Shown here: in pieces, positions 17,262 through 24,490 of the stretch
How the letters are laid out: each line of letters begins with the position of its first letter
How positions within the stretch are numbered: position 1 is the stretch's first letter
Assembly: GCA_902762375.1 (NCBI GenBank)
Contig: CACWNY010000016.1
Location: 1 to 46,446, forward strand
Length of the DNA stretch: 46,446 nt
From: an uncultured Ruminococcus sp.
GTDB lineage: Bacteria > Bacillota > Clostridia > Oscillospirales > Acutalibacteraceae
Direction: 5' to 3'
Notes under the pieces: generated by a model
What the model was told of the DNA's origin: nothing
The model's input: only the letters and a program-made list of their open reading frames with translations
Databases searched by the model: none
Program-made: the position numbers and the translations under genes

Positions 17262-17640
17262 TTTTACATTTCTCCTTTTAAATAAAATATTGACATTCAT
17301 CTGTCGGTTGATTTACGGTACCCGAAAGAAAACTACTGACTGCCACAAACAGTAATTTTCATCTACCGCCGCCTTACCGACTTCGGCTCTGAAGACTTTT
17401 TCGGATTACGATATATACTATGTATCAGTTTTCCGTTTGTGAGGTATAACCTTCCCTGAATATACACAGTACCTCTTACAGTGACATGAGTAACTGTCCT
17501 AAGGCAAAACCTCTTTCTCACCTATGAACTCTCACTCTATCCCCTTTCCGAAAAGCAAAAATTTTGTGTCGATTGCAATACCGAAAAATCCGACTGATTA
17601 CGACTGATTACGACTTTTCCGTATCTCCTCTCCTACAATC
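17262..17640 (-). promoter_or_regulatory. Long, apparently structured 5' leader of the pilin operon
   Basis: About 375 bases lie between an extended -10 promoter and the first pilin, with no open frame that I can support. It has several local stems (for example ACAGT...ACTGT around 17480-17500 and the tight CCGA-AG-TCGG near 17380). It also has a 10-bp tandem repeat CGACTGATTA at 17591-17614 and GC-rich tracts unlike the flanking AT-rich spacer. I looked for cyclic di-GMP class I, cobalamin, ydaO and glycine riboswitch signatures and did not recognise one. It may be an uncharacterised regulatory RNA. Confidence 0.45.
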
Positions 17641-17643
17641 AGT

Positions 17644-17675
17644 ATTATAACACACTTCTCCCACTTTTCATATAC
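17644..17675 (-). promoter_or_regulatory. Extended -10 promoter for the pilus operon
   Basis: On minus, TGT-TATAAT (17652-17644) is an extended -10 with a poor -35 (TATGAA) 17 bases further upstream. No other likely promoter lies closer to the pilin. Transcription would start near 17637. Confidence 0.5.
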
Positions 17676-17760
17676 TTTATTTGTTAAAATTTTCTTAACA
17701 TTTTTTGTGTATATTGACATTATCTATAACAAGGCTGTGTCTTAAAACCTGTTATTGCGA

Positions 17761-17938
17761 ATGCTCTTTAAAATCCTGCCCACTTTTTTGAAAAAGCAGA
17801 CAAAATGTAGTTGGAATGATATTCCCATTGTATAGCTGTGACAATTAAAAGTTTTTGGTCAAACTTTTTTCAAAAAGTTTGTGGGGTCAAGGGGCAAAGC
17901 CCCTTGTGGGATTTTTAAGGGCAAAGCCCTTAAACTCA
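17761..17938 (+). repeat. Mosaic intergenic hairpin element, copy 7, with a reverse fragment
   Basis: A minus-oriented fragment (CTTTAAAATCCTGCCCAC, about 17764-17804) is followed by a plus-oriented copy from about 17826. That copy has GTCAAACTTTTTTCAAAAAG, CAAGGGGC/GCCCCTTG and TTAAGGGC/GCCCTTAA hairpins. Confidence 0.75.
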
Positions 17939-17956
17939 TCAAAATTTAACCTAAAT

Positions 17957-18225
17957 GGGCAAGAAGTCCCCCACCTCTTAGGTGGAGGGATGAATTGCCC
18001 GTCAGCCGCAAGGCTGACTTTTTCCTTGACAATATAAATATGTGTTGCTAAAATATACATATAGGTTTCCAAAAGTTGTTCGTAAGACAACAGTACCGTA
18101 GGGAGTACGGGAAGGGTTTGCCTCATAAAAAACCCATAGCCTTAGAAACTGATGCCCGTAAAATGAAATCCTTTGCAAGGTTGGGCGGAGGAAGCTCCCG
18201 CCTCTATAGGCGGTGAGTACTTCAC
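17957..18225 (+). mobile_element. IS200/IS605-like end remnants without transposase (PATE-like or omega-RNA-like)
   Basis: Two hairpins of the kind found at IS200/IS605 tnpB ends occur 230 bases apart: GAAGTCCCCCACC-TCTTA-GGTGGAGGG (in 17957-18000, nested in GGGCAA/TTGCCC) and GAAGCTCCCGCCTCTATAGG (18191-18214). Between them are a GTCAGCC/GGCTGAC hairpin with a T-run, a strong plus-strand promoter, and an open stretch ending ARLGGGSSRLYRR that looks like a tnpB C-terminal tail. No tnpA or tnpB body is present. It may be a decayed insertion sequence, a non-autonomous derivative, or a retained guide-type RNA; I cannot tell which. Confidence 0.5.
18026..18054 (+). promoter_or_regulatory. Near-consensus sigma-A promoter inside the IS-like remnant
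   Basis: TTGACA, 17 bases, TAAAAT, directly after a T-tailed hairpin. Read to the right it would transcribe about 160 bases, ending in the second IS-type hairpin, with no complete gene in that direction. Confidence 0.6.
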
Positions 18226-18236
18226 AAATTCTCCCC

Positions 18237-18259
18237 TTTCAGACCCCTGCGGTCTGAAA
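18237..18259 (-). terminator. Hairpin after the acetolactate decarboxylase gene
   Basis: A perfect 9-bp stem, TTTCAGACC with GGTCTGAAA and a 5-base loop, lies 44 bases beyond the stop codon. There is no long T-run, so function as a terminator is probable but not certain. Confidence 0.45.
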
Positions 18260-18302
18260 ATGGAGTTTGTCCGTTTGATTGGAACAATTTTTGATAACAA
18301 TA

Positions 18303-19178
18303 TCAATCTTCTTCGTTAGTTTCAACTTGTTTGATAGCCTTGCTGACATCTTTAGCCAAATCCATGTCCTGAAATTCACTGTTATCTGACAAATACATAT
18401 CAAATTTATCTGTCTTGTCCAGAACCGCAGTTGCTTTATTGATACGCATATCCAGAATGTGACCGCCTTTCTGAAAATCTTCAGAAATAAAGTGAAAATG
18501 CCACCCTGACGCATTCAGACCGCTCATATATTCAGGACAGTAAAGTCCTACAACTGTTCCTTTGATATTTTCATAAGTAAATTCCGTCTGGTCTGTTTTG
18601 AGAGCCTCGTCAAGAGTTTTATACGGCTTTTCCTGTTTATATTCACTGCGTACATACATCATCGGAAATTCTCCTTTGATTTTCACCATATAAAACATAT
18701 TTTTACCGTTCTGTTGAACAACATTATCAAGCGTTTCTTTAACCGAATTAATATCTGCAAGGTCTGATAATTCTTCTTTGATATCTTCTTCAAAAAAGGT
18801 GACATTGCCAAAAGGAATGGTTTCTCCGCTTGTAACTTCGTTGACGCTACCATCACTGACTGCCTGATAGATTTTTCCGTCAAGGACAATCATTTCTCCA
18901 TTGACACCCTCAAAAGTACCTATCCCTGTATCACCATGTTTTAAAAGGTCTTCGGATTTAAGGATACCGTCATAATACCCCTGTGTCAGCGACTGCAACA
19001 ATGCTACCTGATAGAGTGTATCTTTATCAGAATTTTGTTCAGCGTTGTTTTTGTCATCAGAAACCTGTGTAGTATTTTCTACATCAGACGACAACGGTTG
19101 TTTTTCGGTCTGCTGTGTACAGGAACACATTGTCGCTATCATCAATGACACCATCAATAATAAAGAAATTTTCTTCAT
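18303..19178 (-). CDS. alsD: Lipoprotein-type alpha-acetolactate decarboxylase
   Basis: The 291 residues match the BudA/AlsD family. The core begins LYQVALLQSLTQGYYDG (55-71), continues through LLKHGDTGIGTFEGVNGEMI, and ends with the zinc-ligand histidines in GWHFHF (His227, His229) and GGHILD (His240). The enzyme converts 2-acetolactate to acetoin. Before the core is a signal peptide with a lipobox-like MCSC (Cys20) and a 30-residue acidic linker, so the enzyme should be anchored outside the membrane. That location is seen in some Gram-positive homologues, whereas acetolactate is made inside the cell. No acetolactate synthase gene adjoins it. The ATG at 19178 follows GGAGG. Confidence 0.88.
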   Translation of the reverse strand: MKKISLLLMVSLMIATMCSCTQQTEKQPLSSDVENTTQVSDDKNNAEQNSDKDTLYQVALLQSLTQGYYDGILKSEDLLKHGDTGIGTFEGVNGEMIVLDGKIYQAVSDGSVNEVTSGETIPFGNVTFFEEDIKEELSDLADINSVKETLDNVVQQNGKNMFYMVKIKGEFPMMYVRSEYKQEKPYKTLDEALKTDQTEFTYENIKGTVVGLYCPEYMSGLNASGWHFHFISEDFQKGGHILDMRINKATAVLDKTDKFDMYLSDNSEFQDMDLAKDVSKAIKQVETNEED

Positions 19179-19189
19179 AATAGTACCTC

Positions 19190-20074
19190 CTATTTTTTAC
19201 GGCTCGTGATAAAATTTTCGATTTCACTTTTGGTAAAAGTATATTTTTTATTGCAATAGTGACATATCGCCTCTACTGTTCCTTTGGAATTGACAAGATT
19301 TCTTAAATCATTATCAGAAATTGTAGCAAAACTTTGTTTTACTCTGTCTTTAGTGCAAGTGCAATAAAAGTGAACAGGTCTTTCGTCAAGGACTTCCACT
19401 TCAAAACCGTCCAGTGCTGTTCTGCACATATCTACCAGACTCATACCTTTTGCCATCATAGTAGTAACCGGTTCCAGTTTTTTGATATTGTTTTCCAGTT
19501 TGACAGCAGTCTGCATAGTTGCTCCCGGTAACAGTTGTATCAGCATACCACCTGCCAGCATAGTATTTCCACTGCCCTTTTCGACAAGCACTCCTAATGC
19601 ACATACAGTAGGTATCTGTTCACTGTTGGCATAGTAAGAAGTAATATCTTCGGCAATTTCACCGCTGACAAGCTGTACAACACCTTTATAAGGTTGTCCT
19701 GTACCGTAATCACGCACAACATACAGATAACCGTCCTTGCCTACCGCTTTACCGACATTCAGCTTACCATCAGGATAATATTCTGTCTTACAGTTCGGAT
19801 TTTGCACAAATCCTCTCACATTGCCGTCACTGGTAGCAGATGCAATCAGTATACCCAGTTCACCTTTACCGTCCACACGCATACTCAATACCGCTTTTTT
19901 CTGTTTCATCTGATTGCCCATCAGTGACGCACCTGTAAGCAATCTGCCCAAAGCAGCAGTAGCAATCGGAGAAAGTTTGTGCACCTGTTGTGCTGTAGCG
20001 ACAATCTGTGTACTGTCGATAGCACTGGCAATGATACCACCGTCTTTGGTAATACATCTGATAATTTTATCCAT
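19190..20074 (-). CDS. hslO: Redox-regulated chaperone Hsp33
   Basis: The 294 residues are full length for Hsp33. The N-terminal substrate-binding domain starts MDKIIRCITKDGGI. The C-terminal redox switch has the four zinc-binding cysteines as CTC (238, 240) and CHYC (271, 274). Oxidation releases zinc and activates holdase function in the cytosol. It is immediately upstream of the acetolactate decarboxylase (11-base gap), so the two probably share a transcript. A repeat cluster lies behind its own start. Confidence 0.95.
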   Translation of the reverse strand: MDKIIRCITKDGGIIASAIDSTQIVATAQQVHKLSPIATAALGRLLTGASLMGNQMKQKKAVLSMRVDGKGELGILIASATSDGNVRGFVQNPNCKTEYYPDGKLNVGKAVGKDGYLYVVRDYGTGQPYKGVVQLVSGEIAEDITSYYANSEQIPTVCALGVLVEKGSGNTMLAGGMLIQLLPGATMQTAVKLENNIKKLEPVTTMMAKGMSLVDMCRTALDGFEVEVLDERPVHFYCTCTKDRVKQSFATISDNDLRNLVNSKGTVEAICHYCNKKYTFTKSEIENFITSRKK

Positions 20075-20145
20075 AAAAATATCTGCCTTTCAAAATGATT
20101 TTTCTGATAAAAATATAACAAATTTCCCTGCGAAAGTCAATGTAT

Positions 20146-20332
20146 TTAAAGGCTTTTTGTCGGGAACTTCGCCCCTGAAACCTCACCACTTTTTTGACTC
20201 ACTTCGTTCGGAAATCTTTAGCCAACTTCGGACTGTGACACTTAAAAGTTTCGGTCAAGCCTTTTCAAAGGCTTGTGGGGTCAAGGGGCAAAGCCCCTTG
20301 TAGGATTTTTAAGGGCGAAGCCCTTAAACAAA
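20146..20332 (+). repeat. Mosaic intergenic hairpin element, copy 8 (fragment plus full core)
   Basis: A reversed partial copy (CGGGAAC...CCTCACCAC and GCTCACTTCGTTCGG-type module) is followed by a plus copy with GTCAAGCC...GGCTTG, CAAGGGGC/GCCCCTTG and TTAAGGGC/GCCCTTAA. It abuts the tRNA terminator. Confidence 0.7.
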
Positions 20333-20346
20333 AATTTCCATACAAA

Positions 20347-20377
20347 AGAAAAAAGCCCGAACAATCGGACTTTTTTT
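20347..20377 (-). terminator. Intrinsic terminator of the tRNA-Gln/tRNA-Pro transcript
   Basis: On minus, AGTCCGA-TTGT-TCGGGCT (one G-T pair) is followed by a T-run of TTTTTTCTTTT. It lies 19 bases past the tRNA-Pro CCA end. Confidence 0.8.
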
Positions 20378-20395
20378 CTATCTTCAACCCAGATA

Positions 20396-20472
20396 TGGTC
20401 GAGGTGACAGGACTTGAACCTGCGGCATCTTGGTCCCAAACCAAGCACTCTACCAAACTGAGTTACACCTCG
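20396..20472 (-). tRNA. tRNA-Pro (anticodon TGG)
   Basis: A 77-base cloverleaf including an encoded CCA. The acceptor is CGAGGTG/CACCTCG with discriminator A. The anticodon stem CTTGG-TTTGGGA-CCAAG gives loop anticodon TGG, and the T arm contains GGTTCAAGTCC. Its 5' end directly follows the CCA of tRNA-Gln. Confidence 0.95.
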
Positions 20473-20546
20473 TGGCTGCGGAACTAGGATTCGAACCCAG
20501 ACATACAGAGTCAGAGTCTGCTGTGCTACCCTTACACAATTCCGCA
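20473..20546 (-). tRNA. tRNA-Gln (anticodon CTG)
   Basis: A 74-base cloverleaf with encoded CCA. The acceptor is TGCGGAA/TTCCGCA with discriminator G. The anticodon stem GCAGA/TCTGT encloses loop CTCTGAC, anticodon CTG, reading CAG. The T arm is GGGTTCGAATCC. It is first in a two-tRNA transcript and has no spacer before tRNA-Pro. Confidence 0.93.
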
Positions 20547-20588
20547 ATCTATATCACTGCTGATGTTTCCTCATCGGCAACAATATTT

Positions 20589-20616
20589 ATTATACACGCT
20601 TTTATTAAAAAGTCAA
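20589..20616 (-). promoter_or_regulatory. Promoter of the tRNA operon
   Basis: Minus strand TTGACT (20616-20611), 16 bases, TATAAT (20594-20589), about 43 bases before the mature tRNA-Gln. The near-consensus elements suit a stable RNA gene. A full MITE copy begins just upstream at 20637. Confidence 0.75.
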
Positions 20617-20636
20617 TACTTTTTTTGAAATATTTT

Positions 20637-20865
20637 CTACCTGAGCGGTTGAAAATCAAATCGTTATTGTCAAAATTTGCTTTGGCATATTTTGTTTTGA
20701 AATTTTATCCATTAAAGGGCGTTGCCCTTTAAAATCCCACAAGGGGCTGCCGCCCCTTGACCCTGCCCACTTTTTGAAAAAAGTGGACAAAAATTTTTAA
20801 TTGTCATAGCTACAGGTTGTCTTTTATCATTACACATTTCAGAAAATAATCCAACCGCTTAGATG
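20637..20865 (-). mobile_element. MITE-like element, full-length second copy
   Basis: The 229-bp element starts CTACCTGAGCGGTTG and ends CAACCGCTTAGATGG, imperfect inverted ends matching the copy at 1476-1701 but in reverse orientation. Inside are the AAAATTTGC half-palindrome, AAAGGGC/GCCCTTT, CAAGGGGC/GCCCCTTG and CCACTTTTTG...AAAGTGG hairpins. No clear target duplication is visible. It sits directly upstream of the tRNA promoter. Confidence 0.7.
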
Positions 20866-21002
20866 GAAAACTTTCAAGGTTTCATAGCGTTTGGATTTTG
20901 CAATTATTCTTCGACAGATTATAGACAAATTTTTCATCTTGTGCTACAATCAGCTATAGAAATTATCTGCGAAACTCAAAAACTGTAACAACATAAATAT
21001 TG

Positions 21003-21040
21003 TAAAAAAACCGTCAACCTGATAATCAGAATGGCGGTTA
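21003..21040 (-). terminator. Minus-strand intrinsic terminator with no evident gene before it
   Basis: On minus, AACCGCCA...TGACGGTT (15-base loop, one G-T pair) is followed by a run of seven T. Upstream on minus lies only the plus-strand CLC gene, so it would stop antisense transcription, or it may belong to an unseen small RNA. The remaining sequence from 20866 to 21062 shows nothing else. Confidence 0.55.
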
Positions 21041-21061
21041 ATTGTTGTATATTCCAAAATG

Positions 21062-21194
21062 CAACTGTACCAAAAACAATCCCGAACGAAGTGAGCCAGA
21101 AAAGTTTTTTGTCCACTTTTTTTCAAAAAAGTGGGCGGGGTTAAGGGGCAGCAGCCCCTTAGTAGGATTTTTAAGGGCGACAGCCCTTAAACTT
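21062..21194 (+). repeat. Mosaic intergenic hairpin element, copy 10, abutting the CLC gene
   Basis: CCGAACGAAGTGAGCC module, GTCCAC...AAGTGGGC, AAGGGGC/GCCCCTT and TTAAGGGC/GCCCTTAA. The ribosome binding site of the CLC gene begins within a few bases of its right edge. Confidence 0.75.
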
Positions 21195-21206
21195 GGAGAT
21201 GATGTT

Positions 21207-22478
21207 GTGGATAAATGGAAAGCGAAACTTAAAAATAAACTGAAATCGGCATGGAAATATATAGAAACTTTTGTCAAATGGGTTATGATAGGCAGTTTCA
21301 CAGGAGAAATAGGTGGTCTTGTCGGCACACTGTTCAGCACGACTTTACAACACGCTAACCATATCAGTCAGAGTATTTCTTATCTGATATTCTTTATGCC
21401 ACTGGGTGGCATAGTCATATGCGGACTGTATAAAATGTGTGAGTTAGAAACTGACCCAGGAACAAATATCATCTTGGAATCTGTACGAACAAAAAAACAT
21501 ATTCCGTGGATAATTGCACCACTGATTTTTTTCAGTACGGCAATGACACATTTATTGGGCGGTTCGGCAGGTCGTGAAGGAGCAGCTTTACAACTTGGCG
21601 GAAGTCTGGGATATGTTGTCGGCAGAGTAACCCGACTTGATGAAAAAGATATGCACCTTTCTGTCATGTGCGGAATGAGTGGTCTGTTTTCGGCACTGTT
21701 CGGAACACCTGTAACAGCGTGTGTCTTTGCTATAGAAGTTATCAGCGTAGGTGTTTCCTATTATTCAGCGTTAGTACCGTGTCTGATATCGGCTGTTGTA
21801 TCATACGGTGTAGCACTGTCTTTCGGCGTTACCCCTATGCACTTTGATATTACACAACACATACCACAAGTTGATTTTATATCACTTTCACAAGTTATTG
21901 TATTAAGTGGATTGTGTGCCATAGTGAGTATTGTGTTCTGTATCCTCATGCACAAAACACCCAAATTGATGAAAAAATTTCTGAAAAATGATTATCTCAG
22001 AGCATTTGCAGGAGGTATGATAATTATTGTACTGACATTGCTTGTCAACTGTCGTGATTACAATGGTGCAGGTTCGGAGATTATTGCCAAAGCATTGAAC
22101 GGTGAAGTAAAAACAGAAGCCTTTTTGCTGAAAATGATTTTTACCGCTGTCACGATAGGTTGCGGATATAAAGGTGGAGAAATTGTCCCCACCTTGTTTA
22201 TAGGGTCAACATTCGGGTGTATGATGGGTAATCTACTGGGATTAAGTCCTGTTTTTGGAGCAGGCATAGGTATGATATGTCTGTTTTGCGGTGTAGTCAA
22301 CTGTCCGTTTGCGTCATTAATGCTTAGTGTGGAGTTGTTCGGTTCACAGGGAGTAATTTTATTTGCAACAGGTTGTGTTGTCAGCTATATGCTTAGTGGT
22401 TATTACGGTCTTTACAGCAGTCAGAAAATTCTCTACTCTAAACTTAAAGCCGAATTTATCAATATCAATGCTAAATGA
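21207..22478 (+). CDS. CLC-family anion transporter, possibly fluoride type (CLC-F)
   Basis: The 423 residues run from GTG 21207, chosen because GGAG lies eight bases upstream and longer frames translate the repeat element. About ten membrane segments are present. The gating-glutamate motif reads GGSAGREGAALQ (Glu124). The first ion-binding loop, GSGIP in chloride-type CLCs, reads GTNII at 85-89. CLC-F fluoride/proton antiporters typically have G[NM]NLI there and GREGT in the second motif, so the resemblance is closer to CLC-F than to chloride transporters; the final substrate is inference. No fluoride riboswitch is recognised upstream. Confidence 0.8.
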   Translation: MDKWKAKLKNKLKSAWKYIETFVKWVMIGSFTGEIGGLVGTLFSTTLQHANHISQSISYLIFFMPLGGIVICGLYKMCELETDPGTNIILESVRTKKHIPWIIAPLIFFSTAMTHLLGGSAGREGAALQLGGSLGYVVGRVTRLDEKDMHLSVMCGMSGLFSALFGTPVTACVFAIEVISVGVSYYSALVPCLISAVVSYGVALSFGVTPMHFDITQHIPQVDFISLSQVIVLSGLCAIVSIVFCILMHKTPKLMKKFLKNDYLRAFAGGMIIIVLTLLVNCRDYNGAGSEIIAKALNGEVKTEAFLLKMIFTAVTIGCGYKGGEIVPTLFIGSTFGCMMGNLLGLSPVFGAGIGMICLFCGVVNCPFASLMLSVELFGSQGVILFATGCVVSYMLSGYYGLYSSQKILYSKLKAEFININAK

Positions 22479-22514
22479 ACAAATTTTATCAGTCATAATT
22501 GGGTATCAAAGTTA

Positions 22515-22544
22515 TTGACAAGCAACTTCATGAAGTGTTAGAAT
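22515..22544 (+). promoter_or_regulatory. Promoter for the FHA-domain gene
   Basis: TTGACA, 18 bases, TAGAAT, 35 bases before the start codon at 22580. Confidence 0.6.
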
Positions 22545-22579
22545 TAATGCAGTTTATTTTTTTACAGGAGGACTTTCTA

Positions 22580-23359
22580 ATGAGAACCAAACACAAACAA
22601 AACTGGTTATGTCGTGTGGTATCCTTACTGATGATAGTAGGAATGTTATTTGCTATGACAACATTGACCGCAACGGCATACAACACCGACACCTTGAACA
22701 CTACCAATAACAGTAGTGTGACAACAAACGGAAATCTGGTGTACCGTGCCGATAACAGTGCCGTTACCACAGTAGACAAGGAAAATGACAACGAAAATAC
22801 AGACGATGAAGAATCTGGTTATTCGCCAATCATTTTCATCATTATTATTGTTGTGATTATTGCCGTTGTCTTTTTCGTCATGAAAGAAAAAAAGAACAAC
22901 AAGAATATAACAACAACTCCGTCACAACCACAATACACTATCCCACCTCAAAACACAAACAACACCACAAAATCCAATATTGTCCCTAATCCCAATGCCC
23001 GAAACACCACAAACAGACCAACTGTTCCCCTTCAACAAGGAAATAATCCTTCAACAAATGCCCCTATGTCAGCAACATTGTTATATGTGCGTAAAGCTGA
23101 AAAAATTACCCTCAATAAACCTGAATTTATTATTGGCAGAGAAAAAAATAAAGTTGACTATTGCATTATCAATAATGTATCCGTCAGCCGAACACACGCT
23201 AAATTCAGTATGCGTAACGGAAAATATTATATCACTGACCTTAACTCCTCAAACTTTACTTATCTCAACAACACCAGACTTCACCCTTATCAGGAAAAAG
23301 AAATTCATAAAGGCGATAAGATTAACATTTCTGATGAAGAGTTTGAATTTTTAGGCTGA
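22580..23359 (+). CDS. Membrane-anchored FHA-domain protein
   Basis: The 259 residues run from ATG 22580, with AGGAGG eight bases before. There is a signal-peptide-like start (residues 10-33, ending ATAYN), a short Asn/Thr/acidic ectodomain (35-80), a strong membrane helix (82-101), a Pro/Asn/Thr linker (105-163) and a C-terminal FHA domain (about 168-257). The FHA fold keeps FIIGRE, VSRTHAKF and DLNSSNFTYLN; the usual NG of SxNGT is NF. FHA domains bind phosphothreonine peptides, so the cytosolic side should read Ser/Thr kinase signalling, but no kinase lies in this window. Confidence 0.82.
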   Translation: MRTKHKQNWLCRVVSLLMIVGMLFAMTTLTATAYNTDTLNTTNNSSVTTNGNLVYRADNSAVTTVDKENDNENTDDEESGYSPIIFIIIIVVIIAVVFFVMKEKKNNKNITTTPSQPQYTIPPQNTNNTTKSNIVPNPNARNTTNRPTVPLQQGNNPSTNAPMSATLLYVRKAEKITLNKPEFIIGREKNKVDYCIINNVSVSRTHAKFSMRNGKYYITDLNSSNFTYLNNTRLHPYQEKEIHKGDKINISDEEFEFLG

Positions 23360-23367
23360 TTTCCAAA

Positions 23368-23405
23368 AAGGCTGTCATGTTTCTATAACGAGATATGACA
23401 GCTTT
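23368..23405 (+). terminator. Hairpin between the FHA and patatin genes
   Basis: AAGGCTGTCAT and ATGACAGCTTT pair around a 16-base loop, nine bases past the FHA stop and ahead of AT-rich sequence. It is a probable terminator. Confidence 0.6.
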
Positions 23406-23433
23406 ATAAAATTAAAAGTAAAGGTGATGTGAA

Positions 23434-24288
23434 TTGAAAACAGGGATTGTGCTGGAAGGTGGAGGAAAGCGTGGCATTTATGCGGCAGGTGTGCTTGATG
23501 TACTTCTGGAACATAACATTGTTGCTGACGGTCTGATTGGCACATCAGCAGGAGCGGTCAACGGTTGTTCTTATGTTTCCCAACAGTATGAAAGAAATAT
23601 CCGTTATAATATCCGCTTTGCCAAAGAAAAAAAATATATGAGTATTTATTCTCTCATCACAACAGGAAATGTTGTGGGTACAGAATTTGCCTATGACCTG
23701 TTGCCAAATGTACTGGAAAAATTTGATTACGACAGTTTTGAAAAATCCTCCATTGATTTTTATGCCACTTGCAGTAATTTGGAAACAGGCAAAGCGGAAT
23801 ATATTCTCTGTAAGACATTGCGTGGAAAATCTATGGATTACTTACGAGCTTCAGCGTCATTGCCATATGTATCACAGATAGTGGAAGTGGACGGTAAAAA
23901 ACTGCTTGACGGCGGTGTCTGTGACAGTATTCCGTTGAAAGCCTTTCAGAACATGGGTTATACCAAAAATCTTGTCGTATTGACCCGTCCGAAAGGCTAT
24001 ATGAAAAAACCTGAAAATAATCTTATGGCAGATGTCTTTTACGGAAAATATCCGAAATTTGTTTCAGCAATGAAAAACCGTTTTGCTGTCTATAACCGAA
24101 CTGTCCGCTATGTGGAACAGCAGGAAAAAGAGGGGAATATCTTTCTGTTGCGTCCGAGCAAATCCATAGAAGTAGGCAGAATGGAAAAAGACGCTGAAAA
24201 AATCAAAGCACTTTATCAGCTTGGCAAAGATGACGCTAATCGCCATTTACAAGAAATCACTTTATTTTTATGCCGAAAGGAACATTAA
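23434..24288 (+). CDS. Patatin-like phospholipase
   Basis: The 284 residues run from a TTG start; AAAGGTGATG supplies the ribosome site. The oxyanion-hole motif GGGKRG (9-14), the nucleophile elbow GTSAG (Ser38) and the partner Asp in DGG (Asp159) are all present, the full catalytic dyad of bacterial patatins of the RssA/YjjU type. It probably hydrolyses acyl esters of lipids in the cytosol. No signal peptide is seen. The following small gene begins three bases after its stop. Confidence 0.88.
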   Translation: MKTGIVLEGGGKRGIYAAGVLDVLLEHNIVADGLIGTSAGAVNGCSYVSQQYERNIRYNIRFAKEKKYMSIYSLITTGNVVGTEFAYDLLPNVLEKFDYDSFEKSSIDFYATCSNLETGKAEYILCKTLRGKSMDYLRASASLPYVSQIVEVDGKKLLDGGVCDSIPLKAFQNMGYTKNLVVLTRPKGYMKKPENNLMADVFYGKYPKFVSAMKNRFAVYNRTVRYVEQQEKEGNIFLLRPSKSIEVGRMEKDAEKIKALYQLGKDDANRHLQEITLFLCRKEH

Positions 24289-24290
24289 TC

Positions 24291-24467
24291 ATGTCAGTAC
24301 CTAATGACCCTATTATTTTACTTTCCTATATCAATACACAATTACGGGATAATTATCCTTCACTGAGTGAATTATGTAAATCGCTGAATATCAGTGAAGA
24401 AACTATCACCCAAAAATTACAATCTGTCAATTACGAATACGACAAACAAAAAAATCAGTTTATCTGA
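24291..24467 (+). CDS. Small DUF4250-like protein
   Basis: The 58 residues run from ATG 24291 behind AAAGGAA; the longer frame would overlap the patatin gene. The sequence (SVPNDPIILLSYINTQLRD...) matches my recollection of DUF4250, a family of about 55-60 residues common in Clostridia, with a predicted helix-turn-helix-like core (LSELCKSLNISEETI). The function is unknown. Tight spacing suggests one transcript with the patatin gene. Confidence 0.75.
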   Translation: MSVPNDPIILLSYINTQLRDNYPSLSELCKSLNISEETITQKLQSVNYEYDKQKNQFI

Positions 24468-24490
24468 CTGAATAACAATAAAATAAATTG

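Noticed and set aside
17590..17615. Operator made of CGACTGATTA direct repeats
   Set aside because: Only two and a half copies exist and there is no known regulator motif. They are kept as part of the leader description.
17262..17640. Cyclic di-GMP (GEMM) or cobalamin riboswitch in the pilin leader
   Set aside because: The conserved GGCAAACC...GACGCAAAGC core, and the cobalamin box, could not be found on minus. The leader is therefore reported only as unknown.
21042..21206. Longer N-terminus of the CLC transporter
   Set aside because: The extra 55 residues come from a repeat element. GTG at 21207 has a proper ribosome site.
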